Part shown: one piece after another, positions 54,901 to 62,721 of the stretch | Layout: each line of letters starts with the position of its first letter | How positions within the stretch are numbered: the first letter of the stretch is position 1 | NCBI RefSeq assembly: GCF_907165205.1 | Contig: NC_058193.1 | Location: 25,123,521 to 25,187,520 of the forward strand | DNA from: Coccinella septempunctata | Taxonomy: Eukaryota > Arthropoda > Insecta > Coleoptera > Coccinellidae | Length of the DNA: 64,000 nt | Direction of reading: 5' to 3' | Translations under genes and position numbers: made by a program | Notes under the pieces: model-generated | Database searches by the model: none | The model's input: the letters and a program-made list of their open reading frames with translations, nothing else | Told to the model about the DNA's origin: nothing

Positions 54901-57900
54901 TATTAGAGGGTTAATACCCTTGGTGATCAATGTCCTTCGTATGCAACTGTGAAAAATTGGACTGCAAGCTTCAAAAGATGTACATTTTCCATTGAAGATG
55001 ATGACCGATCGGGAAGGCCAGTTTCTGTGTCATTATTTTATCAGACCGTCGAATTGGGCTAAAACGGATATCTGAAACACTGAATATTTCATACGAACGC
55101 GTTCATCATATAGTTCACGTTAATTTGGACATGAGAAGAATTGCTGCAAAATGAATCCCCAAATGTTGACCAAAGGCGTCCAAGGGTAGAAGCATCGCGT
55201 TCGATCTGTGCTCGATTTAAAAACGATTGTCACTATGGATGAGAATTGGGTACATTTCTATGATCCAGAAACAAAGCAACAATCGAAGGAATGGCCGATA
55301 CTCTGTTTCTCCAAGACCTAAGATAAGAAGTTTCGTGTTCAAAGATCTGCTGGAAAAGTTCTTGCTTCAGTTTTTAAGGATTGCCATGGAGTAATCATGA
55401 TTGTTTTGTTGTATAAGGGTAGAACAATAACCGGAGATTACTGTTCGACATTACTGACCACTCTACTTGAAAAAATTAAAGGGAAAAGACTCGGAAAGCT
55501 ACCCAAAGGTGTTTTGTTCTTGCAGGACAACGCCCCTGCACACAGATCTCATGTTGCCATGCAAAAAATTCGCGATTTAGGGTTTGAATTACTAGAACAC
55601 CCCCCTTATTCAACAGATTTGGCTCCATCCGACTATCATCTCTTTCCTCAACTTAAAAAAAGTTTAAGAGGTCATAAATTTTCTTCCAACGAGGAGGTAA
55701 CAAAAGCTGTGGAGGTCTGGTTTGCAGAGCAAGAAGAAACATTTTTTCTGAAAGGTCTAAAGACGTTGCAGGTTCGCTGTAATAAATGTATCCAATTAAG
55801 AGGAGAATATGTTGAGTAATAAAATATTTTGACATTGAAATTTTGTTCGGTGTTTTAGTAGGGTAAGAATTTTTCAATATATCCTCGTATGCTGCATTTC
55901 GGTTCAATCAGTATATCGGTTGCAGTGAAATAGAATATGACAAATTGCAGACAGGAAACATTTCGTAAAATATCACTCGCAAACCACATCAGATAATTCG
56001 TTATTCATAGAAAAAAGTCTTATAATGGCTAAAGCTATTATACGCTAATTCCAATATTTCAAAACAATTTATGTGACAAATTGGCCGACAACATGCTTTT
56101 GTTTCAATCTGCAGTGCAAGTTTTTCGCAATTATGTGAATATTGCAGGATGAATTTCAGAACAATAGGCTCTTCAATTAATCATTTAAAATCAGGTTATA
56201 AAGCTCACACAGTGTGTCAAGGTCATTCGTTTATCTGAAAAGCGATCTCATTCGAGAAAATAAATGTAATAGGCACAAACATATTTAAAAAAAATGGCGT
56301 GTGGCTTCATTCGTAATATGTTTATAAAAATTCATGAAATTGATATAATTTCGGCTATATGTCCTTTATCTCTTTTATATTTGATCACCAGAGGAAGGGA
56401 AAATCTATGTCACCTATATTGGGCAAAATTCCAGTAGAAAATAAAAAGAAACTGAAAATAAAAATATTCTGCATCTCAAAAAATATTAGACACTTTTCAA
56501 TTTTCCAAATTCAAATTTTTGATAGGATCAGTGATTCCGGAAAAACTCCTCATGAAATTATTGGGCTGGAACTTTATATGTGCGATCATGTTTAGGCTCG
56601 TCGTAATAAATTGTGGTCTACACTAAACTTTTGTCTGTGGCATTGCCTCACCCTGTACATCGGAGAAATTCGATGTCGATCATTATTGGTCGAGAACTCT
56701 TCATTTTTTCGATCGTGACGAAGCATGCCGTGGTAAATTGAAGAAAGAAAGCCCTTCCTGTTAAAACTCCGATTACATCAGGTGAAAACGAAAACCACGA
56801 GGCGAGGTTACTTGAGCAGAAAACCTGCTATTTTCTTCGATACGAGGAAGTGGGAACCAGACGGTAAATTGGCACCGCGTTTGGTTGTAAGGTCTCCGAA
56901 AACAATGGCTGGAAGAACACGAAAACGTCGGAGAAAGTCGAAATTGGCAGGTTATGAACGGTCGATTTTTGAAGGCATTGTTTTTTCGAACTTATCGTTT
57001 TGGCATGCATTGTTCCATCAGGTGGAAACGTACGCCCCGGTATCGACAACTGATGCAATTTTTAACGATGATGAATTGGGCAAGGAGCTCTTGATCCTGT
57101 CCGAGAGAGTCTTTCAAATCCTGTGTTCTTCACATTGTTCAATGCAGACTTTGATTTCTGAATAAATAGGGGATAGACAATCCTGAGAATTCCATTCTCC
57201 TTTAAAATTAGGAGAAAAATATAAATATAAAGTTATCAGTGTATATCTTCATAAAGTAGTGTAGCAGTGGGCGTGATATTTACTGGATGTCATGTATCTG
57301 AATTGGGATTCCCGTTCCCATTTATCCTATAGATACAATTGAAGAGTTGAAACATATGTTCAAAATAGAACACGACTTCATAATTATCATTCAGCTCTCA
57401 AAGTTCGCTTATATTCGCCCAAGCTGTCTTTGCAACTTTTCACTCTATACATATACAGAGTGGGTCTTTAACTCGTACAAATATTTTATCAGTAGACTCT
57501 TGAGATTAAAGGAAACACTTTTTTCCTCTACCATTTTAGCCGATTCGGACCTGATAAAAAGATATAGTCATTTTAAGTTTTCAGAATGAGCTGTGCCACC
57601 ACTGGAAAAACAAAATAATCTTCAGAATAACTAGTTATATCTGTGACACTACACATATGGATCTTTCAAATAGCGTTGTATTCAACCAAAGTACCCAATT
57701 TTTCAAATTTCACAGATAATTTTTAATTTTTGAACATCAAATTACTCGAAAAGGGCGCATTATACGAGAAAATATAAAGAATACTTTCATTTTCCAAAAT
57801 AGTCAAATATTCATTAGATAGCGTCTAACTTAGTTTCAAGTGTTGGGTTCTTTTAAGTTTTGGTTTTTTATGGCATGTAATGGTCATAAGGAGAAAACTG

Positions 57901-60900
57901 GAAGACGTGGGTGATATCTATTCAAAAAAGATTAATGAAATAAATGAAAAACAATATTCCGAAATTCATTTCATTCGATAAAACCATTTGTGAAATAGAA
58001 CTGAAAATAGCATTTTTTATGGTTTTTAAACCACCTTTATGTTTCAAACCGAGCCAATTCGTAAAAAATAATAAGGGAAAGAAGTGTTTCTTTTAATCAC
58101 AAGAATCTACTGTCAAAAGCTCACCCTGCATATTGTATTGTTTGTCATTGAAATTAAACATTCTGTATTTAAACTTTGTTGTCCCAACATTCATTTTCCC
58201 CACTGATTTCCAGATTGCAATTCCTCAACAATTTCAGGAATTTTATGCATTCAGAATAGAGAATGAGAAAATCAACGAACGAAACGTTTTGTATGAATAA
58301 TAATAAAATATACAGCACGTGCAGCGCAAAGTTTCCCGTCATTTATGTAAAATGTTAAAATTTATTTATCGTACCTACATTTTTAATAATGCAGCGTAAT
58401 ATCAATCAAAAAGAAATAGATTCGATCACGATGATGATCATGAATGTAATAATCCAAAAAAAAATCATCGAACCACAAAATGATCTTGAAAATCTATTTA
58501 GGTATATTTTTGTAGCCTTTCTAATTGCTATATCAATACGGATGTGCGAACACAGAGGAAGTTGAAAATATTATGGTTCATGCTTCATTGATTCGAGAAC
58601 CGTCTCCTCATCCTGAAAAATTGTTCAAGAAGTATTTTTCGACATAAATCTTTGAATGTTCGTTCCAATTTGCTTCAACGTTTTTTTTTTTCATTTCAGC
58701 ATCTGTTGCGGATCAACAAGCAGCCGCATCGTACTGGGATGGAGATTTGGGAAGTGATGTTTTTTCATCAGGGCATTCTATACTTCAGTCACACCCACCA
58801 TTAGGATCAGGACCAGGTTCGCGAACAAGAGGAGGAAACGGAGGAAAGAGGACTACTTTAGGTGAGACGCATATAATACACAAAACCAAACTTACATAAG
58901 AACACCCTATATTGCTGTTAAAATGCACTGAGTTCTGATGTCATTGGCTCTGAGAGAGTTCCAAAAAAAAACTCAGTGAAATTGGCATAAATAATGCCAA
59001 AAAAGAAGCACAAAATTCCTTTCACCTTAACCTTTAATTGGCCCGAAACCTTTCTGTGGTATAGAAAAATAATCTATGAGAAAGAGTTTGAAAAAAAGAA
59101 GAAACGAAAGAGAAACACTTTGGCTAGAAGTTTCTTTAGAACTTGAATACTTGAATGGCGATAAACTTGTAAAGGCGAGGACGTGGTCTACTTGAAGCCA
59201 TCACAGATAGTCTTGAGAGAACTCTGGAACTTATACTCATGCATCTTTTTTACGACTGTTTTTATGATGAGTTAGCCGTAATGCGGTGTACTATCATAGG
59301 TACCTCATATGGTACAGGAAATTTTCCTCGAAATTGAGAATGTATTGTTGCTGGGAAAGTGTGGGACTGAGAATCCTTCTTTGTGGCTCGATCCTCTCCA
59401 TAAAAATGGACTCTAACATGATTGTCAACTGGCTGACCAACCACTGTGACTAGAGCAGTCTATTATTGCTTACAAAAGAGCAAGTTTTACCTCTAATCCT
59501 AGCCTTTTGAGAAAGGAGATAATCTACGAAGCCTAACTTCCTCGGCTCTTTTAGAGGCACCTTGAGTGTCTCGATCCTTTCCATAAAAAAGGACTCTAAC
59601 ATGATTGTCGACTGTCTGATCTGCCATTGTGACTAGAACAGTCTACTATTGCTTACAAACGAGCAAGTTTTACCTCTAATCCTAACCTTTTGAGGAAGGA
59701 GAAAATCTAGGAAGCTAAAAACTTAATCGGCTCTTTTAGAGGCAGCTTGAGTGCACCTAATGGAATAAGTTTCACCCTTACAGATCCTTGTATCTTAATA
59801 AATCTTCCCTTTTGTATAGCAGGACCCTGAAAGTTCTGCCTGGCCAGGTATTTTTTCTTGAAAAGGTCAATAATCATAATCAGCGCTGCACTAGCCTCTA
59901 TTATGTCTGCATATAATTAGTTATTCAGATCCTAGTTGTGTAGTGTATGCTGCTAGTCTTGCCTCTCTTGCTACTACTATGTGAAGACGGGGGTCTAATA
60001 CCATCAAATAGCCTGAGCAAATGTGCTCCGAAATGTCCCTGATATCATCTCACATGCTGATATGGATTGGAGATGTCTTATAGTGGCATAAGACCACAAA
60101 CTGCATTTTTCTGAAATTGCAAATTTCACTTGAGAATTCGTCAAAATCGAACAGTTGCGCCGAGATGGATGAAATCTTGAGATTTATTACAAGAAGAGTT
60201 GCACTCTCAGAATATGTATAACATTCAGATCCACGATGATTTTCCTGGAAGAAAAATTTCCAAAAAGATGGAATCAATTAAATAATCGTCAAGACCGAAC
60301 GGTTTTGTTGAGATGGATGAAATTCTCAAATCTATTACGAGAAGTGTTGCTTTTCCAGAATATGTATCACATTTAGATCTTCAATGATTTTCCTGGAATA
60401 AACGCAACTCGAAATGGTTATGCCATTTAGTAGGCCCTTGAGTGTCTAGCTATGTGGATAATTGTCGAAATGCTTTCAAGTTTGTTCGATCGACGCCTTT
60501 AAAAAAAAAGATTTTTCGGCGGTTATTAGATGCAAATAAGCCAAAAACAAGATTTTAAATTTTTCTGTTGTAGAGTCTAATGCTCTCGAGCTTAAACATC
60601 GATTTTGGTCTGACAAAATTTCTTTCCACTTACACTTTGAATTTCGAAATCAATAAAATAGTTATTTTGAAATTGATTATGAAACTGGCTGTAAGACTAG
60701 TTTCAGAATATACCTTCTGTCGTCAATCGCAAGGCGACGTTTCAATAGTTTCATTCGTTTCATACTATGAAACTCCTCATAAATAACATATTCTTTCCTA
60801 TGTATTCCAGGAGGACCTCAATTCAAACATTTGGATTATAGAACATCGGCAACAGCTGAGTTGAGAAAAAATCCGTCTCTTTCAACGCCAGAGGAGTGCG

Positions 60901-62721
60901 CTAGAGCATGTAGAGAAGGGGATCCCCCAAGGATCTGTTATTATCACTTCACACTTGAACTCTACACAGTTCTTGGAGCGTAAGTATTGAATTCAAAGAG
61001 ATATGGAAATTGATGATTTTCGTAGGTGCCAAAAGAAATTCGAGATCGAATTCAAGATTGTGGGAAATTTTTTATCATACGAAGAATTTGAAATATGGAA
61101 AACAACCATAATATTTTCTATTGTCCAATGTCACCAATCATTATCCATTGTGATTCGCTAATCGTAACACTAAGAATTTCAGGGCAACGTTCAGGATGCT
61201 AGTGAAATCAGAACATGATTTGTCAAAGAGTTTGCAATTGTCTGAGAATGTGCAACATTTTATAACATGGCTATTATTATTTAACTAGGTATATTATGAG
61301 TGGCTTTCTAGATCAAGGTCGTACGCCACTATTTCGAGTGATAATGGTTGAGGAATAGAGACTGATATTCCGTAATTTTTTCCAATTAGTAATAGTTCAT
61401 AAATTGCTCGGAGAAAATGCGTACGAATCTACATAGCGATATGAAACTCGACAATGTTGAAAGTACCGTATTTTAATTGTGTTTAATTAAAACTGTAACG
61501 CTTTTTCAAACATTAAATGAAATGAATGTCATTTCGTAACTTGATCGAATGTGGGGCGGAGGGAGGACAGTGTAGGACCCTGAAAAAGCAACCTCTCCCT
61601 CGTAGAAAATGATCAATCATGAGATCGTGTACGTCAATTAGTTATCATACTGAACTGTATATATAAACTTTTTCTATGCGACAGAAAAAATACAGACGTG
61701 ATTAAACAACCAAAGGCCCGATATAAAACTCGCTTAGAGAAATTATACTTTGCTTTGCTGAAGTGTTACCAATACTGGATTAATTGATTGCGCTTTGATT
61801 AAAGATCTCTTCACCATTTAACCAATAAACAAAAGTAAAAACCAACAAAAAAAATTAATAAACCAATCGTTATTCTTTCTAGAGCTTGTCAAGTGTGCAC
61901 TCCAAACGCCACAAATACAGTATGGTCGAATTGCCAATGCGTGCTAGCCGATGGTGTGGAAAGAGGTATACTAACAGCAAATCGTATGGTACCAGGACCA
62001 AGCATACAAGTATGTGAAGGAGACAAGGTCGTGATTGATGTAGAGAACCACATGCAAGGTTTGGAAGTAACCCTTCATTGGCACGGAATCTGGCAGAGAG
62101 GATCCCAATACTATGATGGTGTCCCATTCGTTACACAGTGTCCTATTCAGGAAGGAAACACATTCAGGTAAGTTGTCTTCTAGATATTTGAATTCGCAAA
62201 CAAAACAATCACCGCAGTACTAATTGTCTTCTTTTGCTTCAGATACCAATGGGTAGCAGGAAACGCAGGTACTCACTTCTGGCACGCTCACACGGGTGTC
62301 CAAAAAATGGACGGTCTCTACGGGAGCATAGTTGTTCGTCAGCCTCCTAACAGAGATCCAAACAGCCATCTCTACGACTACGACTTGACCACTCACGTGA
62401 TGTTGCTCAGCGACTGGATGCACGAAGACGCTCTCGAAAGGTACCCAGGTAGATTAGCCGTGAACACTGGACAGGACCCCGAAAGTTTGCTGATCAACGG
62501 AAAGGGTCAATTCAGAGATCCAAACACGGGATTCATGACGAATACTCCTCTTGAAGTTTTCACCATGACACCCGGAAACAAGTACAGGTTCAGGGTGATC
62601 AATTCCTTCGCTTCAGTTTGTCCAGCTCAACTCACCATTCAAGGACACGACTTGATTCTCATTGCCACCGATGGAGAACCCGTACAACCTGTGACTGTGA
62701 ACACGATTATTTCATTCTCTG
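27799..62721 (+). CDS. Lac2: Laccase 2 (multicopper oxidase), exons 1-5, 3' end missing
   Basis: Secreted p-diphenol oxidase that oxidises N-acylcatecholamines to quinones for cuticle tanning and pigmentation. Joined coding segments are 27799-27904, 58700-58861, 60811-60979, 61883-62167 and 62243-62721. The reading stays open for 400 codons plus one base, with GT/AG borders throughout. Seen in order: signal peptide (residues 1-24), a Gly/Ser/Arg-rich stretch (about 70-90), a Cys-bearing insect Lac2 region (CARACREGDPPRICYYHFT), then the first cupredoxin domain. Copper ligands H211 and H213 lie in LHWHGIW and H255 and H257 in HFWHAHTG. The second domain starts in exon 5 (RLAVNTGQDPESLLINGKGQ). 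Insect Lac2 proteins are roughly 700 residues, so about the last 300 residues, with the remaining copper sites, lie beyond the window. In beetles the downstream exons are alternatively spliced into A and B forms; this window holds only the shared part. Confidence 0.96.
29965..30442. mobile_element. MITE family M2 with long inverted repeats
   Basis: The left end ATACAGGGAGTCTGGAAACA and the right end TACAGATACCCTGTAT are inverted. So are inner blocks: GAAGGACTTAGGAAGATGAT with ATCATCTCCCTAAGTACTTC, CTCCCTTCCAAGAT with ATCTTGGAAGGGAG, and ATAGTTTTATGACT with AGTCATAAAACTAT. Nearly the whole 478 bp folds on itself. There is no coding capacity. Confidence 0.85.
31250..31640. promoter_or_regulatory. 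GC-richer island in intron 1, candidate regulatory element
   Basis: This segment is clearly richer in G/C and CpG than the DNA on both sides and lacks any repeat signature or coding potential. It contains several GATA-type sites, including the back-to-back TGATAGATCTTATC near 31401 and AAGGATAAGC near 31501. A conserved enhancer in the first intron would fit, but this is inference from composition only. Confidence 0.3.
32160..33000. repeat. Diverged tandem array, five units of about 145-177 bp
   Basis: Unit starts (AGAGCAA-type) lie near 32160, 32332, 32505, 32649, 32814 and 32991. Each unit carries, in order, a TTCTAGTAATAAA-like block, AAATTTCATCG, CCATCTTTTTGG, AAATCAACTTT, TATCTCCCAGAAAAATCATC and AGATCTGAATGTGATA, with substantial divergence between units. 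Open frames crossing the array (32892-33344, minus) are by-products of the repeat. Two related units lie in reverse orientation in intron 2 at 60138-60410. Confidence 0.9.
35692..35922 (+). pseudogene. Unidentified coding-like frame
   Basis: The frame includes KVRSFEDMSEASQMLQNG and KDDAIFLCKQVLFERYV. Its composition is charged and helix-forming rather than the Phe/Ile/Lys-rich noise of AT-rich DNA, which suggests derivation from a real protein. I do not recognise the family. It ends at TAG without a visible splice site, and the neighbouring coding-like segments are mostly on the opposite strand. Confidence 0.25.
36010..36900 (-). pseudogene. Unidentified decayed coding sequence
   Basis: On the minus strand, the first segment (about 36885-36520) reads SKMLNHGVQDLKYINNEEEA, continues past a stop, then after a frameshift gives YLGFKGKKPSYVVSHEYMSK, and after another frameshift EVTIQGYITFEVPFLDRPPN before a stop. 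A later segment (36264-36010) includes DYYIKQWHKYFESNKDDLLG and SSYWEQIDRNWKCIISEK. These have normal protein-like composition and at least two frame breaks. The middle part (36242-36439) is open on both strands, and the + reading LSEQIKSNPVCPEAVEEVLL looks equally protein-like, so strand there is uncertain. It could be a retrocopy, a decayed transposon gene or a degraded host gene. I do not recognise the family. Confidence 0.35.
40188..40816. mobile_element. MITE family M3, TATACAGGGTGTTTC ends
   Basis: Left end TATACAGGGTGTTTCTGAAT and right end AGAAACACCCTGTATA are inverted. The inverted similarity extends inward (GATGCCAAAGATTTCAA with TTGAAATCTTTCGCATC; ACTTTTTGTTCAATACTC with a TTGAATAAAAAGTTTCAT block). 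Length is 629 bp with no coding capacity. The TA-flanked ends fit a Tc1/mariner-type MITE. Confidence 0.85.
40981..41125. mobile_element. MITE family M1, short internally deleted copy
   Basis: Ends CGGTTTGTCTTTGACTTGTA and GTATACAAGTATCACCCTG correspond to the termini of the M1 family, with TTTTAACAGTAGA inverted against TCTTCTGTTAAAA. Nearly all of the interior is missing. Confidence 0.65.
42126..42778. repeat. Fold-back block of nested inverted repeats
   Basis: Outer arms TATCGATTGAAATTCATTCT and its inverse (ending AAATTTCAATCGATATA) enclose two inner hairpins. In the first, AGGGTTTTCACTACCAATCT pairs with GATTGGGAGTAAAAACCCT (about 42178 and 42385). In the second, TTTTCACTCCCAGTCTCTG pairs with CAGAGACTGGAGTGAAAA (about 42635 and 42714). 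It abuts MITE M1 copy 2, which seems to have inserted at its right edge. No coding capacity is present. Confidence 0.7.
42779..43424. mobile_element. MITE family M1, copy 2 (longest + orientation copy)
   Basis: Left end TACAGGGTGAGTCTTTGATT and right end CAAGAACTCACCCTGCA are inverted. The interior matches copy 3 in reverse (shared ATAATGCGCCGTTTTCGAGT, TTAGCTAGTTATTCTGAAG) and shows what copy 1 has lost. Confidence 0.85.
44356..44437 (-). pseudogene. Inverted piece of the same LINE
   Basis: On the minus strand this reads LYGSESWTPYRRHSKQFD, the motif that normally stands directly before the HLRQMIHIRW segment of the + strand copy. The junction lies near 44425-44437, so part of the element was flipped, either at insertion or by later inversion. 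Confidence 0.7.
44384..44897 (+). pseudogene. LINE 3' end (RTE-like), C-terminal ORF fragment
   Basis: The frame to the stop at 44807-44809 includes MIHIRWFHKVSNAEVLQRT, RLRWSGHILRMQDTRLPK and ARKPGRQYKRFKDILHQSLK. This is the zinc-knuckle-free C-terminal region downstream of the reverse transcriptase in many insect non-LTR elements, best known in RTE-like LINEs (IRW.dkV.N.EVL then LRW.GHv.RM.d.RlPk). The 3' end runs into a short ATGA/TGAA microsatellite tail (44877-44896), as expected for that class. The upstream part is missing or inverted, so the copy is dead. Confidence 0.85.
45092..45265 (-). pseudogene. LINE reverse transcriptase fragment
   Basis: The minus strand reads SREAAEFDGIYPEFTKHFGG then KAASSLILSFYNDILDCKSL, matching the K..G.DGI.PE..K..G (finger) region at the start of the reverse transcriptase domain in RTE/BovB-like LINEs. 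It is in opposite orientation to the 3' fragment at 44384-44897, so it is either a second copy or part of the same rearranged insertion. Confidence 0.75.
47100..47524. mobile_element. PIF/Harbinger-type (Tourist-like) MITE, 425 bp
   Basis: Terminal inverted repeats are GGCCCGGTACTTTCACCT and its inverse AGGTGAAAGTACCGGGCC, followed by CGAATAA-type similarity. Both ends are flanked by TAA (47097-47099 and 47525-47527), the three-base target typical of the PIF/Harbinger superfamily, as is the GGCC start. The interior repeats inverted TTATTCG blocks and has no transposase. Confidence 0.85.
49111..49985. mobile_element. MITE-like TIR element, 875 bp (family M4)
   Basis: Left end TACAAGGTGTATTTAAAGGT and right end ACCTTTGAAAACAGCCTGTA are inverted. 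The similarity extends inward through GAAGGTAGAACT (49150) and AGTTCTACCTTC (49939). The interior shows no transposase-like frame. TA at both edges suggests a Tc1/mariner-type target. Confidence 0.75.
49993..50007. repeat. Three TTAGG units (insect telomere-type motif)
   Basis: TTAGGTTAGGTTAGG directly follows the right end of the TIR element, and GGCTAGTTTAGGG after it may be decayed further units. TTAGG is the common arthropod telomere repeat. At three units, chance or slippage is also possible. Confidence 0.5.
52807..52849. repeat. Two direct copies of a 20-bp motif
   Basis: AACCCTAACTTATACCTATA occurs at 52807-52826 and 52830-52849 without mismatch, spaced by TTA. Confidence 0.9.
54436..55889 (+). 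mobile_element. mariner element, decayed, with nested MITE (copy C)
   Basis: The left end TACGAGGATGTATTGATA and right end TCAATATATCCTCGTA are well-matched inverted repeats, flanked by TA. The coding region is broken in the N-terminal half by frameshifts, a deletion after TTTCTGTGTCA (55032) relative to copy B, and the 219-bp insertion at 54692-54910. The C-terminal half is open at 55397-55819 and keeps FLQDNAPAHRSHV and DLAPSDYHLFPQLKKSL, including the third catalytic aspartate. Just upstream FKDCHG is preserved in sequence, so unlike copy B the second aspartate survives. It is not autonomous. Confidence 0.92.
54692..54910. mobile_element. piggyBac-type MITE in TTAA site, nested in mariner
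   Basis: This 219-bp insertion has terminal inverted repeats CCCTCTAATGCCCAAGT and (reverse complement of the right end) CCCTCTAATACCCAAGT, one mismatch in 17. It is flanked by TTAA at 54688-54691 and 54911-54914, and mariner copies A and B show a single uninterrupted TTAA (GCTTAATACCC) at that point. TTAA duplication with a CCC-starting repeat defines the piggyBac superfamily. It has no coding capacity. Confidence 0.95.
56640..57165 (+). other. GC-richer segment with 127-codon open frame, unidentified
   Basis: An open frame from 56782 to 57165 encodes a basic stretch (TMAGRTRKRRRKSKLAGYE) followed by ordinary-looking sequence. The segment is GC-richer than its surroundings. I see no domain, splice context or repeat match. 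It could be a conserved non-coding block, a decayed gene or chance. Confidence 0.2.
57454..58132. mobile_element. MITE family M1, copy 3 (reverse orientation)
   Basis: The ends TACAGAGTGGGTCTTTAACT and AAAAGCTCACCCTGCA match the M1 termini. The interior is the reverse complement of copy 2 (for example AACTAGTTATATCTGTGACA and ACTCGAAAAGGGCGCATTAT). It is the longest copy at about 679 bp and has no transposase. Confidence 0.85.
58700..58861 (+). CDS. Lac2: Lac2 exon 2: low-complexity N-terminal region
   Basis: Acceptor TTTCAG at 58694-58699 follows a long T-tract, and the donor is GGTGAG with GT at 58862. The exon encodes residues 36-90, including YWDGDLGSDVF and a Gly/Ser/Arg stretch (SGPGSRTRGGNGGKR). 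This region precedes the cupredoxin core and varies between insect Lac2 proteins. Confidence 0.9.
59388..59755. repeat. Tandem duplication of 183 bp in Lac2 intron 2
   Basis: Units at 59388-59570 and 59571-59755 share GGACTCTAACATGATTGTC, TTGCTTACAAA, GAGCAAGTTTTACCTCTAAT and CGGCTCTTTTAGAGGCA with scattered differences. The short palindrome CTCTTTTAGAG closes each unit. There is no coding potential. Confidence 0.9.
60138..60410. repeat. Two units of the intron 1 tandem repeat family, reversed
   Basis: Units start near 60138 and 60286 (period about 148). Each holds GAGATGGATGAAAT, a TTATTACAAGAAGAG-like block, CAGAATATGTAT.ACAT and AGATC..C.ATGATTTTCCTGG. The last blocks are the reverse complement of CCAGAAAAATCAT..TAGATCT and ATGTGATACATATTCTG-like sequence in the array at 32160-33000. 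Confidence 0.75.
60811..60979 (+). CDS. Lac2: Lac2 exon 3: cysteine-bearing region before core
   Basis: Acceptor TATTCCAG at 60803-60810 and donor GTAAGT from 60980. It encodes residues 90-146 and includes STPEECARACREGDPP and YYHFTLELYTVLGA, a stretch strongly conserved in insect Lac2 and diagnostic against other multicopper oxidases. Confidence 0.95.
61883..62167 (+). CDS. Lac2: Lac2 exon 4: first cupredoxin domain, HWHG motif
   Basis: Acceptor TTCTAG at 61877-61882; choosing it over the AG two bases later keeps the frame (GC+A, alanine 146). The donor is GTAAGT at 62168. The exon encodes residues 146-241 with CQVCTPNATNTVW, a conserved block ending NRMVPGPSIQVC, and LHWHGIWQRGSQYYDGVPFV, which carries the first pair of copper-binding histidines. 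Confidence 0.97.
62243..62721 (+). CDS. Lac2: Lac2 exon 5: second HxH motif and start of domain 2
   Basis: Acceptor CTTCAG at 62237-62242 after a 75-bp intron; donor GTAAGT from 62722. It encodes residues 241-400 plus one base, including GTHFWHAHTG (second copper pair), GSIVVRQPP, the start of domain 2 at RYPGRLAVNTGQDPES, and SFASVCPAQLTIQGHDL. The segment corresponds to the last shared coding exon before the isoform-specific exons known in beetle Lac2. Confidence 0.97.

Larger units (their letters stand above)
27905..58699 (+). other. Lac2: Lac2 intron 1 (30.8 kb)
   Basis: A very long first intron separates the signal-peptide exon from the rest. Apart from the elements listed individually, the long intervals 27905-29964, 30443-31249, 33001-35690, 36901-40187, 45281-47099, 47525-49110, 50008-54435, 55890-56640 and 58133-58699 show AT-rich DNA with no exon, RNA gene or bounded repeat I can support. 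Isolated MITE-like ends occur near 33500 (TATACCCTGTATA), 51756 and 53060 (ACACCCTGTATAT). Confidence 0.85.

Noticed and set aside
61879..62127. Minus-strand frame opposite Lac2 exon 4
   Set aside because: It is the antisense shadow of a strongly conserved exon.
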